From: an uncultured Clostridia bacterium
GTDB taxonomy: Bacteria; Bacillota; Clostridia; Christensenellales; Aristaeellaceae
Assembly (NCBI GenBank): GCA_934675735.1
Contig: CAKURR010000010.1
Coordinates: forward strand, 1 to 64,000
DNA length: 64,000 bases
Direction: 5' to 3'
The position numbers were made by a program, and so were the translations under genes. Each line of letters opens with the position of its first letter. Position 1 is the first letter of the stretch. Below are positions 25,394-32,698 of this stretch, piece by piece. A model generated the notes under the pieces. That model saw only the letters and a list, made by a program, of their open reading frames with translations. It was not told the DNA's origin and did not search any database.

Positions 25394-25472
25394 AAAAAAG
25401 TACCGGCAGCCCGCTAAAGCACCGGTACAAGCCTAACCCATTGGTTGGCGGTGAGATTGCCGCCGTCAACCT
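25394..25472 (-). ncRNA. Predicted about 78-nt small RNA
   Basis: Promoter on the minus strand: -35 TTGTAT (25501-25506), 17-nt spacer, -10 TAAAAT (25478-25483). The RNA contains an internal GGCGGCAATCTCACCGCC hairpin and ends at GTACCGG/CCGGTAC (25428-25422 with 25406-25400) followed by TTTTTT. Its layout resembles the antisense RNA at 26190-26286. No toxin-like frame remains on the opposite strand, only a possible remnant ending ELINRQ-stop at 25370-25393. Confidence 0.6.
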
Positions 25473-25983
25473 CTTTCATTTTAGCATAATCCCCACCGAT
25501 ATACAAGACGCAACACACACCGCAGATTTCAACGCGAACTACATCGTTCTCTGCAAGCGCACGACCTGCCGCAAGCCGGAAGGCCGCAAGACCTGGCCGA
25601 AAGAGCCGACCGAAATCGGCACTGAAGAGTTCTGCGGCGGGCAGAAGTATCAAAACTTCGTGACCTCCGTTCCATTCTTCAATAACTTCGGCGGCAAAGC
25701 CTACTGCCGCGCGTCCTTTGACTACACCGCGGCGGGCTACCTGCCGACGGAAATCACCACCGTGAACCCTGACGCGACCGTCAAGCACGTTGACCGTTTC
25801 ACCTTCGTTTTCTTCCCGATGTACGATGCACGTCGGGCGGCTGGCTTCCGTGAACGCGATGTGATGGACCATTGCGACCGCGTAGACCTTCGCCGCGACG
25901 GCGAGCACTTCTTGGCGACCTTCTACGCCGATGACGAGCACACCGCCACGTTTGACGCCGCAACCCGCAAGTGGGTCGGATAA
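25441..25983 (+). pseudogene. Probable 5'-truncated gene of unknown function
   Basis: A plus-strand open frame of 180 codons. From about residue 28 (DFNANYIVLCKRTTCRK) it has protein-like composition, with aromatic and charged residues in a beta-rich pattern and several cysteines, and it ends FDAATRKWVG. No ATG occurs before residue 127; the only early start is TTG at 25441 without a ribosome binding site, and the first 27 codons coincide with the small-RNA promoter. I read it as the 3' part of a longer gene whose start was lost. Family not recognised. Confidence 0.45.
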
Positions 25984-26059
25984 TCGAGGCTTTCAGAGCG
26001 CCCGACACGTTGGGCGCTCCACAAAGCCCCCGGAAACAACTAACCGTATTAAACAATTA

Positions 26060-26089
26060 CCGCGCATCAAGAACAATCAAGCATGTTAT
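26060..26089. repeat. 30-nt direct repeat, copy 2
   Basis: Matches 24345-24374 with three substitutions, same orientation. It stands just before the toxin-antitoxin candidate. Confidence 0.7.
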
Positions 26090-26154
26090 CTTATGAAAAA
26101 TGAAAAAAAAACTTAAAAAAGGTGTTGACAAAGAACAAGAAACAGCTCCACGCC

Positions 26155-26183
26155 TTGACGCAGAGCTGTTTCGCGGCTATAAT
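26155..26183 (+). promoter_or_regulatory. Promoter of the 26190 small RNA
   Basis: TTGACG (26155-26160), 17-nt spacer, TATAAT (26178-26183). The surrounding AAACAGCTC/GAGCTGTTT inverted repeat can act as a terminator for the opposing transcript. Confidence 0.8.
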
Positions 26184-26189
26184 ATAGGC

Positions 26190-26286
26190 AGACGAGGAGC
26201 CGTTTTCCCCGGTACTCCCGCTCAACCGTTAGGGTAAAGCAATGAACCGCCGGTCAGGGTTCCAGCTGACCGGCGGCGCGCTTTTT
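26190..26286 (+). ncRNA. Predicted 97-nt antisense RNA, candidate type I antitoxin
   Basis: Starts downstream of a near-consensus promoter and ends at CCGCCGGTCAG/CTGACCGGCGG (26247-26257 with 26266-26276) followed by CGCGCTTTTT. It converges on the minus-strand toxin-like frame. The toxin transcript, if it ends at the AAACAGCTC hairpin on the minus strand (about 26130), would be complementary to this whole RNA. Confidence 0.65.
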
Positions 26287-26359
26287 ACTTCCGATTCTTG
26301 GCGTCTACTGCAATAAGCAGGCTCAGGAACGTAAGGACAACCAGCATGATTTTTGTCAA
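26285..26359 (-). CDS. Candidate type I toxin, 24-residue membrane peptide
   Basis: Starts at TTG 26359, overlapping the stop of the upstream 22-codon frame as TTGA. It has a short basic start (TK), one hydrophobic helix (IMLVVLTFLSLLIAV) and a charged tail (DAKNRK), the usual design of Fst/TxpA/holin-like type I toxins. A shorter start at the internal ATG would leave 20 residues. It lies convergent with the small RNA at 26190-26286. Toxicity is inferred from architecture only. Confidence 0.5.
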   Translation of the reverse strand: MTKIMLVVLTFLSLLIAVDAKNRK

Positions 26360-26424
26360 GGAATATTTTCGCTGCTTTGTTCTCTTATCCTTCTGTTCAA
26401 AAAATATTCCTTATATATATTCAT
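26356..26424 (-). CDS. 22-residue leader peptide coupled to the toxin frame
   Basis: ATG 26424 follows AAGGAGA with a spacer of 8-9 nt, the best ribosome binding site in this transcript. The peptide (MNIYKEYFLNRR at its start) is basic and hydrophilic. Its TGA overlaps the TTG start of the hydrophobic frame, so it may drive coupled translation of the toxin. A real function for the peptide itself is unknown. Confidence 0.45.
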   Translation of the reverse strand: MNIYKEYFLNRRIREQSSENIP

Positions 26425-26437
26425 CGCGCTTATCTCC

Positions 26438-26466
26438 TTGACAACCGTCTCGAATCCCCCTATAAT
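26438..26466 (+). promoter_or_regulatory. Consensus promoter of the riboswitch-controlled ABC importer operon
   Basis: TTGACA (26438-26443), 17-nt spacer, TATAAT (26461-26466). The transcript would start near 26473, at the 5' edge of the cobalamin riboswitch. Confidence 0.9.
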
Positions 26467-26487
26467 GCTTGATGGCGTAAGCCTCAA
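26459..26487 (-). promoter_or_regulatory. Divergent promoter for the toxin transcript
   Basis: -35 TTGAGG (26482-26487), 17-nt spacer, -10 TATAGG (26459-26464) on the minus strand. It shares its -10 bases with the plus-strand riboswitch promoter, so the two cannot be occupied together. Confidence 0.5.
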
Positions 26488-26670
26488 ACTGCATAGCGTA
26501 GCGAAAAGCATCATGTCTTTGCGCATGGGAAGTCGGGTGAGAATCCCGCACAGGACCGCTGCTGTATTGGCTGAGCGGCTCTCACGACCCTTTGGGTCAG
26601 TCACTGGGGTGTAAGCTCTGGGAAGGCGAGAGCGTCTGCTATGAAGCCTGAGTCAGAATACATACTTTTT
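26474..26670 (+). promoter_or_regulatory. Cobalamin riboswitch 1
   Basis: Contains the conserved B12-aptamer blocks in order: GGGAAGTCGGGTGAGAATCC, the CACAGGACCGCTGCTGT segment, the GACCCTTTGGGTC stem with AGTCACTGG, and the closing CTGGGAAGGCGAGAG with GAAGCCTGAGTCAGAATAC. It is followed by terminator hairpins, so ligand binding is expected to switch off the downstream importer by premature termination. Confidence 0.9.
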
Positions 26671-26683
26671 GCGACAATCAAGG

Positions 26684-26713
26684 GTCTTCCCGGTCTCGGA
26701 AGAGCTGTTTTTT
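26684..26713 (+). terminator. Riboswitch-proximal terminator
   Basis: GTCTTCC and GGAAGAGC pair around CGGTCTC, followed by a six-T run. Likely expression platform of riboswitch 1. Confidence 0.75.
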
Positions 26714-26767
26714 CTGTACCCAAATATCCCGTTTCTCCTGACGGCGGCGGGTTTGTTTGGCGCGCTC

Positions 26768-26812
26768 AAAGCACTGTGTCGACCGAAAAAGATTGTCGAT
26801 GCAGTGCTTTTT
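26768..26812 (+). terminator. Second terminator before the importer gene
   Basis: AAAGCACTG/CAGTGCTTT with an inner TCGAC/GTCGA extension, then TTTTT. Strong hairpin 38 nt upstream of the importer's start codon; with the previous one it makes two stops in tandem. Confidence 0.85.
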
Positions 26813-26849
26813 GTCGCCTTACGCACCAAACAAAAGGAGGAACAACCGA

Positions 26850-28469
26850 ATGAAGAAACTTGTCTCCCTGCTGCTCGCGCTTTCACTTGTGCTCACGCTC
26901 TCCTGCGCCATGGCCGAGGGCAAAAAGCACGTCGAAAACCTCGTCATCGGCACTACGGCCGCCAACAACACCTTCAACATGACCACCCAGACCGACGCGT
27001 TCGGCCGCATGAATTACAACGGCCTGACGCAGGGCAACTACGTCTATCGCGATGCGAACGGCGATTTGCAGCCCTATTTCTTCACCAGCTACGAAATCTC
27101 CGAGGACGGCAAGGTGCTGGATTTCACCTGGCACAAGGGCGCGATCTGGCATGACGGCCAGCCCGTGACCGACGAGGATATCATCTTCACCTTCGAGTTT
27201 CAGCGCGACGTGAAGAAGGTCGGAGGCCTGTCCAATCTGGTCAGCGTGGAAATCACCGGCGAGAACGCCGCGCGCCTGACCTTCTCTCAGCCGGACGTGT
27301 ATTATTACCTCAACACCTCCTGCATGAACACGGCCTGCATCTATGCTAAGCACATTTGGGAGGGCATCGAGGATTATTCTCATTACACCGGCGAGGAGGC
27401 GGCGATTGGCTGCGGCCCGTACAAGCTGGTGGGCTACGATGTGGATTCCCAGACCTCCTATTACGAGGCCGTGCCGGAGAATGCGTTCCTCGGCGAAATC
27501 ACCGTGGACAAGGTGACCGTGCAGACCTATGCGGATCAGGCGAGCCTGATGATGGCGCTGGCCAGCGGCGAGTGCGACGCGTATTACAACTACGCCAACC
27601 CGATTGAAGCGACGCTCATCGACAGCTTCACCGGCATGGACGACCTCGACGTGGGCGAAAGCCCGTTTGCGGGCAGCTATCAGATGTTGTTCGGTTGCAG
27701 CCGCACGCCGGGCGACGACGCGAATTTCCGTCAGGCGATTGCCTACGCCATCGACTACCCGACCGCGGCGACTGCCATCAACGGCGAATATGGCAAGCCC
27801 GCCAACCGCGGCGTGCTGGGGCCATCCTTCAAGGGCTTTGACGATTCCATCGCGATGCTCGAATACAACGCGGAGACTGCGAAATCCATGCTGGATGCGG
27901 CGGGCTATGTCGATGCGGACGGCGACGGCTGGCGCGAACTGCCGGACGGCGGCAAGATGGATCTGTCCGTCATTCCGCAGTATTCCCGCAGCATGGAAGT
28001 GCGCTCCCGTCTGGGCGAGATCGTCTGCAAGTCCTTGCAGAACGTCGGCGTGAACTGCCACATCGACGAGGAAGCCATCGCCAACAGCGAAATCTGGGAG
28101 GATAAGGTGACCAAGGAGGAATACGATATCTCCATCACCTTCACCACCTCCGGCATGCTTTATTCCACGCCGTTCCGCTACATGCTCGCCGAGCTGCGCG
28201 ACGGCGATTCCGGCTGGCACTGGGGCAGCTGCCATGACCCGCGCCTGAAAGAATACTACTACGCGATGACCGAGGCCATCAACGACGAGCAGTATATCGA
28301 AAACAGCCGCAATCTCCAGCACCTCGCCGACGACGAGATGTTCGCCCTGACATTCGCGTGGCAGACGGGCTTCTTCCCGTATCGCACCGACAAGATCGAC
28401 GGCTGGGATAACTGGCAGAGCTGGGGCGTCGTCAACGCCAGAACGTGGTTTGATCTGACGGCGAAGTAA
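26850..28469 (+). CDS. ABC importer solute-binding protein, family 5 (peptide/nickel class)
   Basis: A 539-residue secreted binding protein. Signal peptide MKKLVSLLLALSLVLTLSCA, with cleavage probably after the AMA; the single Cys could alternatively be lipidated. The mature part shows the SBP_bac_5 pattern: DFTWHKGAIWHDGQPVT and, later, RQAIAYAIDY. ATG 26850 follows AAAGGAGG. It is the first gene of a B12-riboswitch operon, so it probably captures cobalt, a cobalt complex or a corrinoid-related ligand rather than generic peptides; the ligand is inferred from regulation only. Confidence 0.85.
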   Translation: MKKLVSLLLALSLVLTLSCAMAEGKKHVENLVIGTTAANNTFNMTTQTDAFGRMNYNGLTQGNYVYRDANGDLQPYFFTSYEISEDGKVLDFTWHKGAIWHDGQPVTDEDIIFTFEFQRDVKKVGGLSNLVSVEITGENAARLTFSQPDVYYYLNTSCMNTACIYAKHIWEGIEDYSHYTGEEAAIGCGPYKLVGYDVDSQTSYYEAVPENAFLGEITVDKVTVQTYADQASLMMALASGECDAYYNYANPIEATLIDSFTGMDDLDVGESPFAGSYQMLFGCSRTPGDDANFRQAIAYAIDYPTAATAINGEYGKPANRGVLGPSFKGFDDSIAMLEYNAETAKSMLDAAGYVDADGDGWRELPDGGKMDLSVIPQYSRSMEVRSRLGEIVCKSLQNVGVNCHIDEEAIANSEIWEDKVTKEEYDISITFTTSGMLYSTPFRYMLAELRDGDSGWHWGSCHDPRLKEYYYAMTEAINDEQYIENSRNLQHLADDEMFALTFAWQTGFFPYRTDKIDGWDNWQSWGVVNARTWFDLTAK

Positions 28470-28499
28470 ACACTAATTTAAGGGACTGTCAAACCTTTC

Positions 28500-28600
28500 A
28501 ACTTGTATTTCAAAATAATCTGGGGATATGCGCCCGAAGGTTTCCAAAGGGCGACCGGAAAGCCCTTTGGTGGGGCGATGGGGCAAAGCCCCATGTCTTG
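28500..28600. repeat. Intergenic hairpin repeats
   Basis: CCAAAGGGC/GCCCTTTGG (28544-28552 with 28562-28570) and ATGGGGC-AAA-GCCCCAT (28578-28594). They sit between the binding protein and the permeases, where they could stabilise the upstream mRNA and raise binding-protein yield. The rest of this 204-nt gap shows nothing else. Confidence 0.55.
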
Positions 28601-28673
28601 CCGGAAAAGATGTTTGGAATACCTGTTGGGGCTTGTCAGCCCTTTTCTGCTATAAAGTAGGGGTGATTTTCTT

Positions 28674-29666
28674 TTGCTCAAACACATCCTCAAGAAAACC
28701 CTCATCGCCGTCGCGACGATCTGGCTGATTATCACCATCAGCTTCACGCTGGTGCATACCATGCCGGGCAACCCGATTATTTTTCTCATCGGCGAGGAGG
28801 AATATTATTATCTGCTGGATAACAACCCGGCGTATCTGGAAGAAGTCACGGAGAAATTCGGCCTGAACGACGACCTGCCGACGCAGTACGCGCGCTACAT
28901 GAAAAGCGTGCTGACGCTGGATTTCGGCCTTTCCTACACCAACCAGAAGCCCGTCATCGAGAATTTCCGTTCTGCCGCCTATTGGACGCTGCTGCTCTCC
29001 GTTCCGACGCTCATCATCTCCTGCATGCTCGGCGCGATGCTCGGCATTCACGCGGGCATTCGTCCCGGCGGCTGGTTTGACCGCATCGCCACGCCGTTTT
29101 TCCTGTTTCTGAACACCATTCCTTCCAACTGCCTGAGTCTGCTGCTGCTCATTGCGTTCGCCTACAAGCTCAAGTGGGTGCCGATCAACGGCATGGTTTC
29201 ACCCGGCCTTTCCGGCGCGGCGCGGACGACGAGCATCGTTCAGCACATGATTCTGCCGCTGTGCATTTTGATTCTGTTCCGCACGTCGGGCGATTTCATG
29301 CTGATGAAAAGCACCGTCTCCCAGATTCGGCAGGAGGAATACATCCTCACTGCGCGCGCGAAGGGCATCGGCCAAAACAAGGTGCTCTTTCGCCATGTGC
29401 TCAAAAACGCGCTCGTGCCGTATTCCACCTCGCTGTGTATGCAGCTGGGCGGGCTGCTCTCCGGCGCGATGGTGGTCGAGGTCGTCTTTGGCTGGAAGGG
29501 CATGGGCCAGATGATGTACAACGCCGTATCCTGCCGTGACTTTGCGACCGCGCAGTTCTGCTTCCTGCTTTCGGCGCTCTGCGTCGTGCTCAGCAACCTG
29601 CTGGGCGATATTGTAGCGGCGGCGATCGACCCGCGCATTCGGGAGGAGGCGGCAGAGCGTGCGTAA
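28674..29666 (+). CDS. ABC importer permease, DppB/NikB type, TTG start
   Basis: A 330-residue inner-membrane permease with about six transmembrane helices. The N-terminal signature THTxxPGNP appears as LVHTMPGNPIIFLIGEEE; the EAA loop that contacts the ATPases is YILTARAKGIGQNKVLFRHVLKNA near residue 220. Translation starts at TTG 28674 with AGGGGTGA upstream; no ATG alternative keeps the first helix. It overlaps the next permease by 8 nt. It forms the channel with the partner at 29659. Confidence 0.88.
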   Translation: MLKHILKKTLIAVATIWLIITISFTLVHTMPGNPIIFLIGEEEYYYLLDNNPAYLEEVTEKFGLNDDLPTQYARYMKSVLTLDFGLSYTNQKPVIENFRSAAYWTLLLSVPTLIISCMLGAMLGIHAGIRPGGWFDRIATPFFLFLNTIPSNCLSLLLLIAFAYKLKWVPINGMVSPGLSGAARTTSIVQHMILPLCILILFRTSGDFMLMKSTVSQIRQEEYILTARAKGIGQNKVLFRHVLKNALVPYSTSLCMQLGGLLSGAMVVEVVFGWKGMGQMMYNAVSCRDFATAQFCFLLSALCVVLSNLLGDIVAAAIDPRIREEAAERA

Positions 29667-30459
29667 AAAGCATAATCCCGCCGCGATTGCAGGCTGGTGC
29701 ATCATTCTGGCGTTCTGCCTGATTGCGATTTTCGCGGATTTCATCGCTCCGTATGACCCCTCCGAGCTGGGCACGGCGTATCTCAAGCCCAGCGCGGAAC
29801 ACTTGCTCGGCACGAACGATTTGGGGCAGGATATTTTCAGCGAGATGGTCTACGGCACGCGCGTATCACTGCTGCTCGGCGTGTTCTCCGCGCTGCTGGT
29901 TTCGCTCGTCGGCACGGCCTTGGCGCTCATTGCCGGGTATTTCGGCGGCACGGCGGATAAAATCATCTGCGCCGTGATCGACGTGGCGATGGCCGTTCCG
30001 TCCCTGCCGCTGACAATGCTGCTGATTGCCTACCTCAAGAGCGGCATGTTCAGCCTGATTCTGGCCATCAGCATCACCGCGTGGACAGGCACGGCGCGCA
30101 TCCTGCGCACGCGCGTCAAACAGATTTGCGAGCTGCCTTATATCAAAATTGAAAAAGCGATGGGCGTTTCCGCGCCGGTCATCATGGTGCGCCACATCCT
30201 GCCCAACCTCAAGGATATTCTGCTCACGCGCATGGCGCTTTCCGTTTCCAGCGCGATGACGACGGAATCCGGCCTGAGTTTTCTCGGCCTAGGCACCTAC
30301 GGCCAAAAGAGCTGGGGCAACATCCTGCATTTTGCCTTCTTCCGCAACAGCATTCTGCGCAAACAGATTTGGTGGTATCTGCCGCCGATCATCTGCATCA
30401 GCGTTGCGGTGATGGGCTTCATGCTCGTGGGCTACTACGGCCAACAGAGGAGGGAGTGA
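29659..30459 (+). CDS. ABC importer permease, DppC/NikC type, GTG start
   Basis: A 266-residue permease. The N-terminal helix and APYDPSELG motif are typical of the DppC subfamily, LGTNDLGQDIFSEMVYGTR is its most conserved segment, and the EAA loop PYIKIEKAMGVSAPVIMVRH lies near residue 160. GTG at 29659 overlaps the preceding gene by 8 nt. It pairs with the DppB-type subunit to form the transmembrane path. Confidence 0.88.
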   Translation: MRKKHNPAAIAGWCIILAFCLIAIFADFIAPYDPSELGTAYLKPSAEHLLGTNDLGQDIFSEMVYGTRVSLLLGVFSALLVSLVGTALALIAGYFGGTADKIICAVIDVAMAVPSLPLTMLLIAYLKSGMFSLILAISITAWTGTARILRTRVKQICELPYIKIEKAMGVSAPVIMVRHILPNLKDILLTRMALSVSSAMTTESGLSFLGLGTYGQKSWGNILHFAFFRNSILRKQIWWYLPPIICISVAVMGFMLVGYYGQQRRE

Positions 30460-30464
30460 CCGTC

Positions 30465-31397
30465 ATGGAAAACGCGATTTTGGATATTCAAAACGTCTCC
30501 GTCCGCTTTGCCAACGGCAGCGCCGTGCAGGCGGTCGAGCAGGTTTTCCTCTCCGTCTTTCCCGGCGACAAGCTCTGCATCATCGGCGAAACGGGCAGCG
30601 GCAAGAGCATTCTGCTGCTCTCTGTGCTTCGCCTGCTCCCGCCCAGCGCCGTCGTCAGCGGCGACGTGCGCTTTCACGGGCAAAGCCTGTTCGCCCTTTC
30701 GCCCAAACAGATGGACAGCGTTCGCGGCGGCCAGATTTCATACGTGCCGCAGGGAAGCGGCAACGGCATGAACCCGCTGCTTTCCGTCGGCTTGCAGGTC
30801 GGCGAACCGCTGATGGCGCATCGCGGTCTGCGCAAAAAGCAGGCGATGGCGCGCGCGGTGGAGCTCATGCGCCGCTTTCACCTTGGCCGGGAGGAGGAAC
30901 TGGCGCGGCAGTATCCCTACACTTTGAGCGGCGGCATGCGTCAGCGTGCGCTGATTGCGATGGGCATCAGCGCCGGAGCGGAGCTTCTGCTCTTTGACGA
31001 GCCGACCAAGGGGCTGGATGAGGCGCGCATCCGTCTCGTCGCCGATGCACTGAACGAGCTGGACGGGCAGACGATGGTCTGCGTCACGCATGATTTGAGC
31101 TTTGCGTGCGCCGTCGCCAATCGGATTGGCGTGATGTATGCGGCGAATCTCATCGAGGTTGCCGACGCGGACGAGCTGTACGCCCATCCGCTGCATCCCT
31201 ATACGCGCGATATGCTGGCCGCCATGCCGGAAAACGGGCTGCATTTCCGCCCCGGTTATGCCCCGGCGCACGACGACACGCGCGTAACCGGCTGCAAATA
31301 TCGGATGCGCTGCCCGAATTGCAGCGACAAATGCGCCGAAATGCCGCCGATGGCGGACGTGGATGGCCACAAAGTGAGGTGTTGGCAGTATGTGTGA
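30465..31397 (+). CDS. ABC importer ATPase, DppD/NikD type
   Basis: A 310-residue ATPase. Walker A is GETGSGKS (near residue 38), the signature LSGGMRQRALIAMGI (near 155), and Walker B LLLFDEPTKGLD (near 175). The oligopeptide-type C-terminal extension follows, with HPLHPYTRDMLAAMP and a Cys cluster (CKYRMRCPNCSDKC) that in this subfamily can coordinate an iron-sulphur cluster. ATG 30465 lies 5 nt after the permease stop with GGAGGGAG upstream. Confidence 0.9.
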   Translation: MENAILDIQNVSVRFANGSAVQAVEQVFLSVFPGDKLCIIGETGSGKSILLLSVLRLLPPSAVVSGDVRFHGQSLFALSPKQMDSVRGGQISYVPQGSGNGMNPLLSVGLQVGEPLMAHRGLRKKQAMARAVELMRRFHLGREEELARQYPYTLSGGMRQRALIAMGISAGAELLLFDEPTKGLDEARIRLVADALNELDGQTMVCVTHDLSFACAVANRIGVMYAANLIEVADADELYAHPLHPYTRDMLAAMPENGLHFRPGYAPAHDDTRVTGCKYRMRCPNCSDKCAEMPPMADVDGHKVRCWQYV

Positions 31398-32097
31398 AGC
31401 CGTCATGGAGGCCGTTTCGCTAACCAAGCGCTTCCGCAACGTGGATAAGACGTGGTTCACCGCGGTGGATCATGCGTCTCTGACCCTGCAAAGGGGCAGG
31501 ACGCTCGGCCTGCTCGGCCAGAGCGGCAGCGGCAAATCCACGCTGGGGCAGATGATGGTCGGGTTGCTGAGACCCGATTCGGGCGAGCTGTTTTTCCACG
31601 GCGAGCGGCTCAGTTATCCCATTCGCGGGCAGGCGCGGCGCAAGATTCAGATTCTCTTTCAGCACCCGGAGGTTTCGTTCAATCCCCAACTTACGCTTCG
31701 GCAAAGCCTGATCGAGCCGTTCAAGCTGACGGGCAAGCCGTTTGACGACGGGGCGATTCTTTCCGCCATTGAGCCGTTCGGCCTGCACGCCGAGCATCTT
31801 TCCCGCTATCCCGGCGAGCTTTCCGGCGGCGAGTTGCAGCGCGCGGCGCTGGCGCGCGTCACCGTACTTGAGCCGGAAATGATCCTGCTCGACGAGCCGA
31901 CCAGCATGCTCGACGTGATTACGCAGGCGCAGATGATCGACTTTCTGCGCCGCTATCAGCAGCAGCACCAGACTGCCTATCTGTTCATTACGCACAGCAC
32001 GGCTTTAGCCGAGCAATTCTGCGACGAGATTGTGAACATGGAGGACGGGCGGCTGGGTACGCTTGAGGCTCCGCCTCAAACTCCGGTCGGAACCTGA
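31390..32097 (+). CDS. ABC importer ATPase, DppF/NikE type
   Basis: A 235-residue ATPase: Walker A GQSGSGKST, Q-loop QILFQHPEVSFNP, signature LSGGELQRAALARV, and Walker B MILLDEPTSMLD. It lacks the long C-terminal extension seen in the DppD partner. The last dozen residues run into an intergenic palindrome, so the C-terminus has probably been altered by a repeat insertion. It overlaps the upstream ATPase gene by 8 nt. Confidence 0.9.
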   Translation: MCEAVMEAVSLTKRFRNVDKTWFTAVDHASLTLQRGRTLGLLGQSGSGKSTLGQMMVGLLRPDSGELFFHGERLSYPIRGQARRKIQILFQHPEVSFNPQLTLRQSLIEPFKLTGKPFDDGAILSAIEPFGLHAEHLSRYPGELSGGELQRAALARVTVLEPEMILLDEPTSMLDVITQAQMIDFLRRYQQQHQTAYLFITHSTALAEQFCDEIVNMEDGRLGTLEAPPQTPVGT

Positions 32098-32104
32098 GGT
32101 TCCG
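32088..32104. repeat. 17-bp palindrome CGGAACCTGAGGTTCCG, copy 1
   Basis: Identical to 39587-39603; a variant (GAAACCTCAGGTTTC) lies near 36148-36162. All three sit at the 3' end of a gene. Confidence 0.7.
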
Positions 32105-32175
32105 ACACCTCCCGCTGATCGACCGCTTTGCGGCCGATAGGAAAAACAATATAGTTCTAGAGAGGGTACTGAGTT

Positions 32176-32520
32176 ATGAAACGAATTGCGATTGTGGCCT
32201 GCGAAAATTCCAACACGGTCTGCGCGGGCTGCGCCTGCCTGAACGCCTTTTACGACCGCCGCAAGTCCTTCGAGCGCTATGCGGGCGAGGAGCTTCGGCT
32301 GATGGCGTTCATGCGCTGTTCCCACTGCGTCAAGGACGGCGACCCGATGCAGGACGCGGGCTTTGTCGAGAAGCTGGAGCGCTTTGTCAGCGAAGGCGTG
32401 GAGATCGTCCATATCGGGCTGTGCGGCGGGCGCACGGAGGAAACCGCCTGCCCCGGCATGGCGAAAATGGCGGCGGCCTTCCGCGAAAAGGGCTTGACCG
32501 TCGTTTGGGGCACGCACTGA
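32176..32520 (+). CDS. CGGC domain-containing protein, putative metal-binding
   Basis: A 114-residue protein with many conserved cysteines: CENSNTVCAGCACLNAF, MRCSHC, GLCGGRTEETACPGM. This is the CGGC-domain arrangement (named for the C-G-G-C-type motif), predicted to bind metal. It is the last gene on the riboswitch transcript, so it may handle imported cobalt or a related ligand. Start ATG 32176 is preceded by AGAGAGGGTACTGAG. The gap before it (78 nt) holds a palindrome. Confidence 0.8.
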   Translation: MKRIAIVACENSNTVCAGCACLNAFYDRRKSFERYAGEELRLMAFMRCSHCVKDGDPMQDAGFVEKLERFVSEGVEIVHIGLCGGRTEETACPGMAKMAAAFREKGLTVVWGTH

Positions 32521-32554
32521 GCGGCTTTTGAACAAACCGATAAATGCAAATGAT

Positions 32555-32638
32555 ACGACGGACGACCAATGGTCGCCCCTACATCCTACGGATTTGCGAA
32601 AAAACATTGTAGGGGCGCGCATTGCGCGTCCGTATATA
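32555..32638. repeat. Small inverted-repeat element (MITE-like)
   Basis: About 84 bp with two 25-nt arms in inverted orientation: CGGACG..CCCCTACA on the left and TGTAGGGG..CGTCCG on the right. Each arm is itself a palindrome around an AAT core, and the arms differ at four positions that compensate in pairs, keeping both local hairpins. A third arm copy lies at 36097-36121. Confidence 0.65.
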
Positions 32639-32642
32639 TTAC

Positions 32643-32691
32643 AAAAAACCACGCTTTTCCATGTCTGCACACGGATCAAGCGTGGTTTTTT
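32643..32691. terminator. Bidirectional terminator between the two B12-regulated operons
   Basis: AAAAAACCACGCTT (32643-32656) pairs with AAGCGTGGTTTTTT (32678-32691). A stem flanked by A-run and T-run works in both directions and separates the importer operon from the cbi operon. Confidence 0.92.
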
Positions 32692-32698
32692 CTTATTC

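Noticed and set aside
25414..25941. 175-codon minus-strand frame opposite the truncated gene
   Set aside because: Its 3' end coincides with the small RNA and its terminator; no start signal and no recognisable motif.
26100..26237. 45-codon plus-strand frame starting MKKKLKKGVD
   Set aside because: No ribosome binding site, and most of it is the promoter and 5' part of the predicted antisense RNA.
26883..28322. 479-codon minus-strand frame opposite the importer binding protein
   Set aside because: Antisense shadow; the plus-strand gene has signal peptide, family motifs and ribosome binding site.
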